The translations under genes were made by a program, and so were the position numbers. A stretch of 37,698 nucleotides of DNA. Origin: Thiomonas sp. FB-6. Lineage in GTDB: Bacteria; Pseudomonadota; Gammaproteobacteria; Burkholderiales; Burkholderiaceae_C. A model generated the notes under the pieces. It searched no databases and was not told where the DNA came from. It saw only the letters and a program-made list of their open reading frames with translations. Where the stretch lies: positions 1 to 37,698 of the forward strand of contig NZ_KB898501.1 of NCBI RefSeq assembly GCF_000377645.1, in the 5' to 3' direction. Positions 1-9,120 of the stretch are shown here, in pieces (the stretch's first letter is position 1; each line of letters begins with the position of its first letter).

Positions 1-331
1 GGTCGAGGATGGTGGTGGCCATGGTGGCGTCGCCGAGGTACTTGCCCCAGTCTTGCACCACACGGTTGGAGGTGACGATGATGGAGCGGCGGTGCTTGTA
101 GCGCTGGTGGACGATGGCCTGCAGCAACTCGGCTGCGGCGTCGCCGATGCGCCGGGCCAGGAACAGGTCGTCGAGCACGAGCAGGTCGGGCTCGACCCAG
201 GCGCGCAGCAGCGTGGCCTGCTCCGGGGAGCTGGCCAGGGCGTAGTGGGCGAACTCGGTGTCGGCCTCGACGTAGCGCACGTCGAAGCCCTGCAGCGTGG
301 CTTGGGGACGAGATCGACCTGCGGCTGCCAT
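1..331 (-). pseudogene. istB: IstB-like IS21-family ATPase, fragment
   Basis: The minus strand reads into the left edge with a sequence typical of the IS21 transposition helper ATPase: a Walker B-like LLVLDDL, then the VTSNRVVQDWGKYLGD block and ATMATTILD. In full proteins this is followed by about 40 more residues, which lie outside the window. The N-terminal third with the Walker A loop is missing. The first dozen residues after the ATG at 331 do not look like IstB, so the 5' part seems lost at about position 300, close to the rhodanese gene. The start given is only the most upstream ATG. This is most likely a truncated insertion-sequence remnant. Confidence 0.75.
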
Positions 332-391
332 TGATCCTGCAAGCCGCATGGAGCCCGCGCGCGGTGGCCTGCGCGGCGACGCGGGCTTCGC

Positions 392-1258
392 TCAGACGTC
401 GAGCACGGCTGCGTCGACGGGCAGCTCGGGGTCGCGCGACCATTCGTTCCAGGAGCCGAAATAGATGCGCACCTTGTCGAATCCGGCTTGCTTGAGGGCG
501 AGGTACGTGTTCGACGCGCGCGCGCCCTTGAAGCAGTAGAGGTAGATGTCGTCGTCCGCGTCGATGTCCGCGGTGGCGCATTCGGCGCGTACCTCGGCCG
601 GCGATTTGATGACCGGGCCGTGGGGGCCTGGCTTCATGAATCGGTACCACTCGATCCAGCGTGCCCCGGGCAGGCGGCCCTTGCGGGGCGCGAAGTCCTT
701 GCCGTAGGGCGACGAGCTCTCCCCGATCCATTCGTCGATGTCCCGCACGTCGAGCAGCACCTTTTCGGTGCCCAGCGCGGCTTGCACATCCTCCTTGGTG
801 AGCATTACGTCGGCCGTCGGGAGATGCTTTGGGAAAGCCTTGGGCGTGGCTTGCGGAATCTCCGTGGTGCTCGGCAGGCCGGCGGCTTTCCAGGCCGAGA
901 AGCCTCCGTTGAGAACATGGACCTGGGGGTAGCCCAGCCAGGTGAGCAGGTAGTAGCCGCGGCAGGACTGGCCGTAGCCCGTGTGCATGGCGTCCTCGTA
1001 GAGCACGGCGCCTTCGGCGCCGGACAGTCCGATGGCCCCGAAGTGGTTGGCGAAGCTGTCCTTGAGTTCCTGCAGCCCTTGGGGCGAGGAGGTGGCGAGG
1101 AAGGTGAAGATGTCGCGCAGGTTGAAGGCGCCGGGAATGTGCCCCGCCGCGTAGGCCTCCGGATCGCGTGTATCGATGAGCACGATGGACCCCTCCGACT
1201 GGCGGGCGGCGAGCTCTTCGGGAGACAACAGCACAGGCAGGATGGTCGGAGTCGTCAT
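392..1258 (-). CDS. Two-domain rhodanese (thiosulfate/3-mercaptopyruvate sulfurtransferase family)
   Basis: This 288-residue protein has two tandem rhodanese domains, about residues 8-130 and 148-285, the usual size of the SseA/thiosulfate sulfurtransferase family. The N-terminal domain has DTRDPEAYAAGHIPGA. The C-terminal domain has LLDVRDIDEW and the active loop CFKGAR, with the presumed persulfide-forming Cys242. Family members move sulfane sulfur from thiosulfate or mercaptopyruvate to thiols or to cyanide, giving thiocyanate. The loop is not the textbook CRxGVR/CGSGVT, so the donor cannot be assigned. A perfectly spaced sigma-54 promoter lies 45 bases upstream on the same strand. The gene is divergent from a sigma-54 activator and a cyanase operon, which suggests a role in cyanide, thiocyanate or cyanate metabolism (inference). 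The start is the ATG at 1258; longer in-frame extensions cross the promoter. Confidence 0.9.
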   Translation of the reverse strand: MTTPTILPVLLSPEELAARQSEGSIVLIDTRDPEAYAAGHIPGAFNLRDIFTFLATSSPQGLQELKDSFANHFGAIGLSGAEGAVLYEDAMHTGYGQSCRGYYLLTWLGYPQVHVLNGGFSAWKAAGLPSTTEIPQATPKAFPKHLPTADVMLTKEDVQAALGTEKVLLDVRDIDEWIGESSSPYGKDFAPRKGRLPGARWIEWYRFMKPGPHGPVIKSPAEVRAECATADIDADDDIYLYCFKGARASNTYLALKQAGFDKVRIYFGSWNEWSRDPELPVDAAVLDV

Positions 1259-1303
1259 GGCGTCCTCGCAGCTTGAAAGGGTGGATCGGATGCCCTCGCT
1301 CTT

Positions 1304-1319
1304 GCAATGGATGTGCCAG
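1304..1319 (-). promoter_or_regulatory. Sigma-54 promoter of the rhodanese gene
   Basis: The minus strand reads CTGGCACATCCATTGC, matching the consensus YTGGCAC-N5-TTGC. The invariant GG (1317-1316) and GC (1305-1304) are exactly 10 bases apart. Transcription would start near 1292, about 35 bases before the ATG at 1258. Such a promoter needs an enhancer-binding activator, and one is encoded by the divergent neighbour. Confidence 0.8.
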
Positions 1320-1337
1320 ACAGGCTTGTAGCCCTGC

Positions 1338-1383
1338 GCCCCGGGCCTGCAGGGGGCGGAGCCCCCAGCGCCCGGCCCGGGGC
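1338..1383. repeat. Nested GC-rich inverted repeat between divergent promoters
   Basis: GCCCCGGGCC (1338-1347) pairs perfectly with GGCCCGGGGC (1374-1383). Inside lies a second hairpin, GGGGGC-GGA-GCCCCC (1352-1366). It sits between the two divergent sigma-54 promoters. It could be a repeat element, or a structure that insulates the promoters or helps DNA bending. No function can be assigned. Confidence 0.6.
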
Positions 1384-1402
1384 CGGTCAATCTGTGTGCG
1401 CT

Positions 1403-1413
1403 TTGTCTGCAAT
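1403..1413. promoter_or_regulatory. Candidate activator-binding site (TTGTCTGCAAT)
   Basis: TTGTCTGCAAT shares the pattern TTGTNNGCAAT with two tandem copies at 3186-3207 ahead of the third sigma-54 promoter. It lies about 75-80 bases upstream of the predicted activator transcript start and about 110 bases upstream of the rhodanese transcript start. That is normal enhancer distance for both, so one site could serve the divergent pair. The assignment is inferred from recurrence and position only. Confidence 0.5.
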
Positions 1414-1457
1414 GTGCTCGTTGGCGGCAGCGGCCGGCGCGTCCGCGCGAGGTCCGA

Positions 1458-1473
1458 CTGGCACCGAAATTGC
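1458..1473 (+). promoter_or_regulatory. Sigma-54 promoter of the activator gene
   Basis: CTGGCACCGAAATTGC matches the -24/-12 consensus, with GG (1460-1461) and GC (1472-1473) separated by 10 bases. The predicted start is near 1485, leaving a leader of about 55 bases. The palindrome TTGCTAGCAA (1471-1480) overlaps the -12 element. It has the same TTG-N4-CAA shape as the candidate enhancer sites, so self-limiting autoregulation is possible (inference). Confidence 0.75.
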
Positions 1474-1538
1474 TAGCAAATTGGCAGCCTTTGGCGGTTC
1501 TGCTCAGGCCCGCGGGTGTCCCGCGTACTCGGAGCGTG

Positions 1539-3185
<1,647 letters not shown>

Positions 3186-3191
<6 letters not shown>

Positions 3192-3207
3192 GCAATTTGT
3201 GCGCAAT
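3186..3207. promoter_or_regulatory. Tandem candidate activator-binding sites (TTGTNNGCAAT x2)
   Basis: TTGTGAGCAAT (3186-3196) is followed directly by TTGTGCGCAAT (3197-3207), a direct repeat of exactly 11 bases, or one helical turn. Each copy is a TTG-N4-CAA dyad. They overlap the activator stop codon and lie about 85-105 bases upstream of the predicted operon transcript start, which is typical enhancer spacing. A third copy is at 1403-1413. Confidence 0.55.
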
Positions 3208-3264
3208 GCCTGCCAGGGCTTCCCGGACGACGGCCTAAGTCCTTGATTCACCGATGGAGCAGTC

Positions 3265-3280
3265 CTGGCACGCGGCTTGC
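3265..3280 (+). promoter_or_regulatory. Sigma-54 promoter of the flavoprotein-cyanase operon
   Basis: CTGGCACGCGGCTTGC is an essentially perfect match to YTGGCACG-N4-TTGC, with GG (3267-3268) and GC (3279-3280) 10 bases apart. The predicted transcript start is about 3292, some 44 bases before the first gene, which has a strong AGGAGG ribosome-binding site at 3324-3329. Confidence 0.85.
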
Positions 3281-3335
3281 GAAGCAGGGGGCAAGGGTCG
3301 CATCCGGGCCCGATGGGCCACACAGGAGGATTGCC

Positions 3336-4547
3336 ATGCCGGTTTCAGCAGCCGTCGTTTCGAACACGGTGTCGGAGCTTTCCGGAATTGCAGCGCAGGG
3401 GGGTGTCGCGGATCCGGTGGTCGTGGCGGTGCGCGAACTGGTCCGGACACGCCTGGCGCCCAAGGTGCTCGACGTCGATCTGAAGGCCGAGTACCCCGAG
3501 GACCTGCTGCGGGAGATCGGCGCGATGGGCGGCTACCGGGGCGCGGCGAGCCCGGCCCACGGGGGCGACGGCCGCGGGCTGCGCCAGGTCGTGCAGGTGA
3601 TGGAGGAGGCGTCCCGGGAGTGCCTGTCCACCGGGTTCATGATCTGGTGCCAGACGGCCTGCGCCCGCTACATCACCCTGTCGGACAACGCCTGGGTGAA
3701 GGAGCGCTACCTGCCGCGCATCGTCTCCGGCGAACTGCTGGCCGGCACCGGGTTGTCCAACACCATGAAGTCCGCCGACACCATCGAGGACTACCGGCTG
3801 TGCGCGCGCCGGGCCGAGGGCGGATACGTAATCAACGGCGTGCTTCCCTGGGTGTCGAACCTCGGGCCCGACCATGTGTTCGTCACCGGCTGCCCGGTGC
3901 GCGGTGCCGACGGGGAGCTGGAGGGGCTGGCCTTCGTGCTCGTGGACTGCGGGCAACCGGGTTTCCGACTCGTGGACTGCGCGCGGTTCATCGGGCTGGA
4001 CGGCACGCGCACCCTGGCCTGCCAGTTCAAGGAGTGCTTCGTTCCCGACGCCATGGTGCTGGCGCAGCCCAGCCGGTCGGCCGCCTATCTCGCCCGCATC
4101 AAGCCCGGCATGATCCTCGCGCAAATGGGCATGGGCCTGGGGTTGATCGACGGCTGCGCGCTGCTGATGGCGCAGTCCAACCGCACGCATGGGCACGTCA
4201 ACCAGTATCTGGACGATCAGGTGGGCGAGGTGGTCGAGGCCCTCGAACAGGCGCGCGCCACCACCTACGAACTGTGCGACGCCGTGGATGCCGACCCCGA
4301 TGGGGGCGCCGCCCGCACCCTCGAGGTGCTCAAGCTGCGCCTGGCCGGTGGCGAGCTGTCGGTGCGCGCTGCGCACGCCGCGATGCTGCACCAGGGCGCC
4401 AAGGGCTACCTGGTGCGCAATGCCGCGCAGCGGCGCCTGCGCGAGGCGTATTTCGTGGCCATTGTCACGCCGGCCACCAAGCATCTGCGGCGGGAGATTG
4501 CCCGCATGGGCTGCGCGACGCCGGCCGTGCCGGCCCGCGCGGCCTGA
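3336..4547 (+). CDS. Acyl-CoA-dehydrogenase-fold flavoprotein (possible flavin monooxygenase)
   Basis: This 403-residue protein has the three-part acyl-CoA dehydrogenase fold: a helical N-terminal domain, a middle beta domain (about 135-235, including YVINGVLPWVSN) and a C-terminal helical bundle. The FAD/substrate segment of ordinary dehydrogenases is changed to GTGLSNTMKSAD. The family also contains oxygen-using flavoenzymes such as DszC, SfnC-like monooxygenases and nitroalkane oxidase. No acyl-CoA pathway genes are nearby. Instead rubredoxin follows 22 bases later and a rubredoxin reductase closes the operon, so it is best read as a redox enzyme fed by rubredoxin and acting on a small nitrogen compound (inference). 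It is the first gene after a sigma-54 promoter. The start is the ATG at 3336 behind AGGAGG. A true dehydrogenase is the alternative. Confidence 0.75.
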   Translation: MPVSAAVVSNTVSELSGIAAQGGVADPVVVAVRELVRTRLAPKVLDVDLKAEYPEDLLREIGAMGGYRGAASPAHGGDGRGLRQVVQVMEEASRECLSTGFMIWCQTACARYITLSDNAWVKERYLPRIVSGELLAGTGLSNTMKSADTIEDYRLCARRAEGGYVINGVLPWVSNLGPDHVFVTGCPVRGADGELEGLAFVLVDCGQPGFRLVDCARFIGLDGTRTLACQFKECFVPDAMVLAQPSRSAAYLARIKPGMILAQMGMGLGLIDGCALLMAQSNRTHGHVNQYLDDQVGEVVEALEQARATTYELCDAVDADPDGGAARTLEVLKLRLAGGELSVRAAHAAMLHQGAKGYLVRNAAQRRLREAYFVAIVTPATKHLRREIARMGCATPAVPARAA

Positions 4548-4569
4548 GCCCGAACCCAGGAGAAACACC

Positions 4570-4764
4570 ATGACCGAAGCGCTTGCGACCCTGACCGAGA
4601 CGACCCCGTGGGTGTGCCTGGTCTGCAACTGGATCTACGACCCCGCGGTGGGGGCGCCCGAGCACGGCATCGCGGCGGGCACGGCCTTTGCCGACATTCC
4701 GGAGGACTGGTACTGCCCGGAATGCGGCGTCACCAAGGCCGACTTCGAGCCGATGTTGCCTTGA
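4570..4764 (+). CDS. Rubredoxin
   Basis: This 64-residue protein has the two iron-binding knuckles of rubredoxin: C16-L-V-C19 and C49-P-E-C52, with the conserved Y-D-P (23-25), F-x-D-I-P-E-D-W (40-47) and the start of the second knuckle, YCPECG. It carries one electron on a mononuclear Fe(Cys)4 centre. A short N-terminal extension of about 13 residues precedes the domain. It sits between the flavoprotein and the transporter, while a matching NAD(P)H-dependent reductase is encoded at 9121-10290 in the same operon. This supports an NAD(P)H to reductase to rubredoxin to flavoenzyme chain. The ATG at 4570 follows CAGGAGA. Confidence 0.95.
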   Translation: MTEALATLTETTPWVCLVCNWIYDPAVGAPEHGIAAGTAFADIPEDWYCPECGVTKADFEPMLP

Positions 4765-4853
4765 GCCCCGCCGGCGGGCCGGGCCGACGCGCCCGGCGCG
4801 ACGGATGCCTTCCTGAGCGATTTTCCTGACCGATGTTTTCGATGGGACCTGCG

Positions 4854-6224
4854 ATGAACCCGAACGATGACCCGTTTGAGCCCTCCGTGCGCCTTCCCGG
4901 CTGCAGCTGTGGCCGCCACGCCGACCAGGCGGCGCATGACGCGCAGAGCGGCCGCCCCATCGACCACGGCGACCTCGGGCAGCTCACCCGCCGGGGGCTC
5001 GAGGGCGCGGTGATGCGCGCCTTGTTCCCGAGCGACGCGCAGCGGCGGCGTTTCCTGCGCGCCGTGGGCAGCGGCACCGCCCTGGCGGCGATCTCCCAGC
5101 TGATTCCCTTCGGCATGCTGCAAGCCCAGGCCGCCGAGCCGGCGGCGCCGCCGGAAAAGCGGAACCTGAAGATCGGCTACCTCCCGATCACCTGCGCCAG
5201 CCCCCTTCTGATCGCGCAGCAGAACGGTTACTTCCACGACGCCGGCCTGCAGGTCGAGCTGCTGAAGACGCCGGGCTGGGCGCTGGTGCGGGACAAGACC
5301 ATCAACCGCGACTTCGACGCCGCGCAGATGCTCGCGCCGATGCCCGTGTCCATGGCGCTCGGCGCCGGGTCGAGCGCTGCGCCCACCGTGGCCGCCCTGA
5401 TGGACAACGTCAACGGCAGCGCCATCACCCTGGCGATGCGCCACAAGGATCGCCGCGATCCCGCGCAGTGGAAGGGATTCCGCCTGGCCATCCCCTTCGA
5501 CTACTCCATCCACAACTTCCTGCTGCGCGAATACCTTGCCCAGCACGGGCTCGATCCCGACCACGACGTGCAGCTGCGCGTTATGGCGCCTCCGGACATG
5601 CTGGCCAACCTGGCCGGCGGCAACCTCGACGGTTTCATCGTCGCCGAGCCCTTCAACCAGCGGGCGGTGTTCGAGGGCATCGGCTTCATCCATACCCTCA
5701 GCGTGGACCTCTGGCGCGGGCACCCCTGCTGCACCCTCGCGATGGAGGCCGACTTCGCGAGCCGGCAGCCCAACACCTATGCGGCGCTGGTCCGCGCCAT
5801 GCTGCGCTCGGCGGCCTACCTGAACGTGCCCGCCAACCGCGACGCCATCGTCGACACCCTGGCGCAGCCGAAGTTCCTCAACCAGCCGAAGATCGTGGTC
5901 AAGCAGGTGCTTACCGGCACCTATGCCGACGGGCTCGGCCAGGTGCGCAGCGAACCGCAACGAATCGGCTTCCAGCCCTTCCCGTGGCCGTCGATGGCAG
6001 TGTGGATCCTGGCGGAGATGAAACGCTGGAACTACATCAAGGGCGACGTGGACTACCGGCAGATCGCCGAGCGCGTGTTCCGTGCCACCGACGCGCGCGC
6101 CGCCATGCGCAAGGCGGGCATGCATGCGCCGGACGAGGACATGCAGGACTACCAGATCCTCGGCCGCAAGTTCGACCCCAAGAAGCCCGACGCCTACCTC
6201 AAGGCGCTGAGCGCGAAGGCCTGA
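4854..6224 (+). CDS. NrtA/CynA-like ABC transporter substrate-binding protein, Tat signal
   Basis: This protein of about 456 residues belongs to the nitrate/bicarbonate/cyanate-binding family (NrtA, CmpA, CynA). The ligand-binding part starts at about residue 103 (NLKIGYLPITCASPLLIAQQ). A twin-arginine motif, RRRFLRA (64-70), precedes a hydrophobic stretch ending at AQAAEP, so it is probably exported folded. Unusually, about 60 residues precede the Tat motif and include C17-S-C19-G-R-H22. This may be a metal-binding or cofactor motif, or it may mean that the true start is further in. ATGs at 4833, 4842 and 4854 are all possible and none has a strong ribosome-binding site. The permease and ATPase follow directly. 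Cyanase downstream suggests cyanate or a cyanate precursor as ligand (inference). Confidence 0.85.
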   Translation: MNPNDDPFEPSVRLPGCSCGRHADQAAHDAQSGRPIDHGDLGQLTRRGLEGAVMRALFPSDAQRRRFLRAVGSGTALAAISQLIPFGMLQAQAAEPAAPPEKRNLKIGYLPITCASPLLIAQQNGYFHDAGLQVELLKTPGWALVRDKTINRDFDAAQMLAPMPVSMALGAGSSAAPTVAALMDNVNGSAITLAMRHKDRRDPAQWKGFRLAIPFDYSIHNFLLREYLAQHGLDPDHDVQLRVMAPPDMLANLAGGNLDGFIVAEPFNQRAVFEGIGFIHTLSVDLWRGHPCCTLAMEADFASRQPNTYAALVRAMLRSAAYLNVPANRDAIVDTLAQPKFLNQPKIVVKQVLTGTYADGLGQVRSEPQRIGFQPFPWPSMAVWILAEMKRWNYIKGDVDYRQIAERVFRATDARAAMRKAGMHAPDEDMQDYQILGRKFDPKKPDAYLKALSAKA

Positions 6225-6234
6225 GGGGGCGGCC

Positions 6235-7083
6235 ATGACATCCCGCAACGCTTCGCGCCTTCAGTCCGCGGCGCTGACCCTGCTGATCGCCGCCATGCTG
6301 CTGGCGATCTGGCAGTTCCTGACCCTGCCCAAGCCGCCCAAGCTGCCGCCCGGCGTCAGCGCCGAGTACGCCGAGCTGATGGGCCAGGGCAGCGCCACCC
6401 GGCAGGGCTTTCCCACCCCGGCGCAGGTGATCCATACCTTCGTGCAGGAGTTGCGCAACCCCTTCTACGACCACGGGCCCAACGACAAGGGCATCGGCCT
6501 GCAGCTCGGCTATTCGCTGGCCAGGGTCGCCGGAGGTTTCGCGCTGGCGGTGCTGGCGGCACTGCCGCTGGGCTTCGTGATCGGCATGTTCCCGGTGCTC
6601 TACCGGGCCTTCGATCCCTTCATCCAGCTCCTCAAGCCGATCTCTCCGCTGGCCTGGATGCCTATCGCGCTGTACACGCTCAGGGACGCCAATGTCAGTG
6701 CGGTGTTCGTGATCTTCATCTGCTCGGTCTGGCCCATGCTGATCAACACGGCCTTCGGTGTGGCGGGCGTGCGGCGCGAATGGCTGAACGTGGCGCGCAC
6801 GCTGGAGCTCAGGCCCATGCGCAGGGCCTTCGGGGTGATCCTGCCCGCGGCGGCGCCGACCATCCTCACCGGCATGCGCATTTCCATGGGCATTGCCTGG
6901 CTGGTGATCGTGGCGGCGGAGATGCTGGTGGGCGGCACCGGCATCGGCTACTACGTCTGGAACGAGTGGAACAACCTGGCTCTGCCCAGCATGCTGTTCG
7001 CGATTTTCCTGATCGGCCTGGTCGGCATGCTGCTCGACCTGTCCTTCGCGCGTCTGCAGCGTGCGGTGACCTACGCGGAGTGA
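6235..7083 (+). CDS. ABC transporter permease, NrtB/SsuC type
   Basis: This is a 282-residue inner-membrane protein with about six hydrophobic segments. The first is at about 12-29, and the rest lie from about 85 onward. The periplasmic loop of about 50 residues after the first segment is longer than in many relatives. The cytoplasmic ATPase-contact (EAA-like) loop is seen as NVARTLELRPMRRAFGVILPA. It starts 10 bases after the binding-protein gene and 4 bases before the ATPase gene, so the three make one transporter. It belongs to the nitrate/sulfonate/taurine permease family. The substrate cannot be read from the sequence. Confidence 0.9.
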   Translation: MTSRNASRLQSAALTLLIAAMLLAIWQFLTLPKPPKLPPGVSAEYAELMGQGSATRQGFPTPAQVIHTFVQELRNPFYDHGPNDKGIGLQLGYSLARVAGGFALAVLAALPLGFVIGMFPVLYRAFDPFIQLLKPISPLAWMPIALYTLRDANVSAVFVIFICSVWPMLINTAFGVAGVRREWLNVARTLELRPMRRAFGVILPAAAPTILTGMRISMGIAWLVIVAAEMLVGGTGIGYYVWNEWNNLALPSMLFAIFLIGLVGMLLDLSFARLQRAVTYAE

Positions 7084-7087
7084 TGCC

Positions 7088-8014
7088 ATGAGCCCGGCCT
7101 TTGTGCGCGTCGAAGAGCTGTGCAAGCGCTATCCGGATGCCAGGGGGCGCTTGGGGGAAGCGGTGTTCGAGCATGTCCATTTCGAAGTCGAGCGCGGCGA
7201 ATTCATCGCCGTGCTCGGCCATTCGGGCTGCGGCAAGACGACCATCCTCAACATCCTCGCCGGCCTGGAGCAGGCGTCCTCCGGCGTGGTGCTGATGGAA
7301 GGGCACGAGGTGTCGGGGCCCTCGCTGGACCGCGGCGTGGTGTTCCAGGGCCACGCGCTAATGCCTTGGCGCACGGTGTTGGGCAACGTCGCCTTCGCGG
7401 TGCAGTCGCGCTGGCCGCGGTGGACGCGCGAGCAGGTGCGGGAGCACAGCATGCGGCAACTGGAGATGGTCGGCATGGCGGGCGCCGCGGACAAGAAGCC
7501 GCATCAGTTGTCCGGTGGCATGAAGCAGCGCGTGGGCATCGCGCGGGCCTTCGCGATCCAGCCCAAGATGCTGCTGCTCGACGAGCCCTTCGGTGCGCTG
7601 GACGCGCTGACCCGCGGCACCATCCAGGACGAGTTGCTGCGCATCGTGCAGGCCACGCGACAGACGGTGTTCATGATCACCCACGACGTGGACGAGGCGA
7701 TCCTGCTGGCCGACCGCATCGTGCTGATGAGCAACGGCCCGCTGGCCAGGATCGCCGAGATCGTGGAGATCACCATGCCGCGCGAGCGCACGCGTGCCGG
7801 GATGCACCACGACCCGCAGTACTACCGCATCCGCAACCACCTGGTGGACTTCCTCGTGAACCGATCCAGGGGCTATGCGGCCGACGGGGAGCTCGCCGTG
7901 CTGCACGACCCGCGCCAACCGCCCGTCGTGCGTCCGGGGCTGGTCGTCGAAGAGGCCCGCGACGAGCCGGGCGGCGGCGATGTTCCGCGTCTCCGGCAGG
8001 TCATCAATCTGTAG
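7088..8014 (+). CDS. ABC transporter ATP-binding protein, NrtD/SsuB type
   Basis: The 308-residue ATPase has all motifs: Walker A GHSGCGKTT, Q-loop VVFQGHALMPW, signature LSGGMKQR, Walker B MLLLDEPFGALDA and the switch His in ITHDVDEA. After the domain there is a C-terminal tail of about 50 residues (GELAVLHDPRQ onward) without a recognised domain. It energises the importer formed with the two preceding genes. Cyanase begins 25 bases downstream. Confidence 0.92.
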   Translation: MSPAFVRVEELCKRYPDARGRLGEAVFEHVHFEVERGEFIAVLGHSGCGKTTILNILAGLEQASSGVVLMEGHEVSGPSLDRGVVFQGHALMPWRTVLGNVAFAVQSRWPRWTREQVREHSMRQLEMVGMAGAADKKPHQLSGGMKQRVGIARAFAIQPKMLLLDEPFGALDALTRGTIQDELLRIVQATRQTVFMITHDVDEAILLADRIVLMSNGPLARIAEIVEITMPRERTRAGMHHDPQYYRIRNHLVDFLVNRSRGYAADGELAVLHDPRQPPVVRPGLVVEEARDEPGGGDVPRLRQVINL

Positions 8015-8039
8015 TTCTCACCCAGCAAGGAGCCAGACC

Positions 8040-8483
8040 ATGAATCGAAACGATGTGACGGAAATGATCGTCGCGACCAAGATCAGCAAGGGCCTCAAGT
8101 GGGCCGACGTCGCGGCCAGGATCGGCCTGTCCAAGGAGTGGGTCACGGCCGGATGCCTGGGCCAGATGACCTTCGACGCCAGCCAGGCGGCCATCCTGGG
8201 GGAGGTGTTCGACCTTCCGGAGCAGGCCGTGGCGCTGCTGCAGCAGGTTCCCTACAAGGGCTCGCTGCCGACGGCCGTTCCCACCGATCCGCTGATCTAC
8301 CGCTTCTACGAACTGGTCAACGTGTACGGGAGCACATTCAAGGCCCTGATCCACGAGGAATTCGGGGACGGCATCATGTCCGCTATCGATTTCCGTATGG
8401 ATCTGCAGCGCGAGGCGGACCCGAAGGGCGACCGCGTGAACATCGTGATGTCGGGCAAGTTCCTGCCCTACAAGACCTATTGA
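8040..8483 (+). CDS. cynS: Cyanase (cyanate hydratase)
   Basis: Cyanase converts cyanate and bicarbonate to two CO2 and ammonia in the cytoplasm. The 147 residues match the family length. The N-terminal half is the helical DNA-binding-like domain. The C-terminal half carries the active-site block PTDPLIYRFYELVNVYG and FGDGIMSAIDF. By alignment with the E. coli enzyme the catalytic residues are Arg88, Glu91 and Ser114, all present. The start is the ATG at 8040 behind AAGGAG. In most bacteria cynS lies with cynTS/cynABD under a LysR regulator. Here it sits in a sigma-54 operon with a flavoprotein and a rubredoxin chain, so cyanate may be made by the operon and not only imported. Confidence 0.97.
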   Translation: MNRNDVTEMIVATKISKGLKWADVAARIGLSKEWVTAGCLGQMTFDASQAAILGEVFDLPEQAVALLQQVPYKGSLPTAVPTDPLIYRFYELVNVYGSTFKALIHEEFGDGIMSAIDFRMDLQREADPKGDRVNIVMSGKFLPYKTY

Positions 8484-8524
8484 TCGGCGCGTGCTTGCTC
8501 GATCGTTCCAACCCGGAGATTTCC

Positions 8525-9076
8525 ATGCTTGCTGACACGAAGACCGAAACCCAGTATCTGCGCCCGATCGACCGCGAGGGCCTGCTCAAGTTCGCCCAGG
8601 CGGGACGGGACAACCCCGAGCGCAAGGGCACGAACAAGGTGCATACCGTGATGCAGGGGCAGTTCCGCTCGTGGAGCTTCGTGGGCACCCACAACCCGGT
8701 CGTGGTGGATGAGCCTTTGCACCTCTTTGGCGAGAACACCGAGCCCGCGCCGGGCGAGATCGCGTTGTCCGCGCTGGGCGGTTGCCTGTCGGTGGGCATC
8801 ACCGCGGTGGCGACGGAGCGGCAGGTGCGCCTGTCTCGCCTGGAGATCTTTCTGGAGGCGGACATCGGCAACTCGGCGGCGTGGGGTGCCGGAGGCGCGG
8901 ACCGCAAGCCGGCGCAGATGGGCTTTCAGGAAATCCGCGTGAAGGTCATCGTCGAGGGCGACGCCTCGCGCGAGGAACTCGACGACATCGTGCAGACCGC
9001 CAACTACTACTCCCCGGTGGCCAACACCATGCGCAATCCGGTGCCCTTCACCATCGCAAGGGCGCAGGCGGCCTGA
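8525..9076 (+). CDS. OsmC-family protein lacking the second redox cysteine
   Basis: This 183-residue protein has the OsmC/Ohr fold, with the first conserved cysteine in SALGGCLSVGITAVA (Cys87). Family members reduce organic hydroperoxides through two cysteines. At the second position this protein has YYSPVANTM, with Ser163 in place of Cys, and Cys87 is its only cysteine. It may therefore use a different reductant, bind a thiol-reactive intermediate, or have lost peroxidase activity. It lies 41 bases after cyanase and 44 bases before the rubredoxin reductase. It may deal with reactive by-products of the operon's oxidation (inference). Confidence 0.85.
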   Translation: MLADTKTETQYLRPIDREGLLKFAQAGRDNPERKGTNKVHTVMQGQFRSWSFVGTHNPVVVDEPLHLFGENTEPAPGEIALSALGGCLSVGITAVATERQVRLSRLEIFLEADIGNSAAWGAGGADRKPAQMGFQEIRVKVIVEGDASREELDDIVQTANYYSPVANTMRNPVPFTIARAQAA

Positions 9077-9120
9077 GCGCGTTGCCGGCGCTTCGGGCCG
9101 TCCCACTCCTGCATACGCCC

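Noticed and set aside
53-334. Plus-strand frame at the left edge
   Set aside because: It is the antisense of a recognisable IstB sequence.
3336-4547. Ordinary fatty acid beta-oxidation acyl-CoA dehydrogenase
   Set aside because: No other beta-oxidation or electron-transfer flavoprotein genes are nearby and the typical substrate segment is changed; the context is rubredoxin and cyanase.
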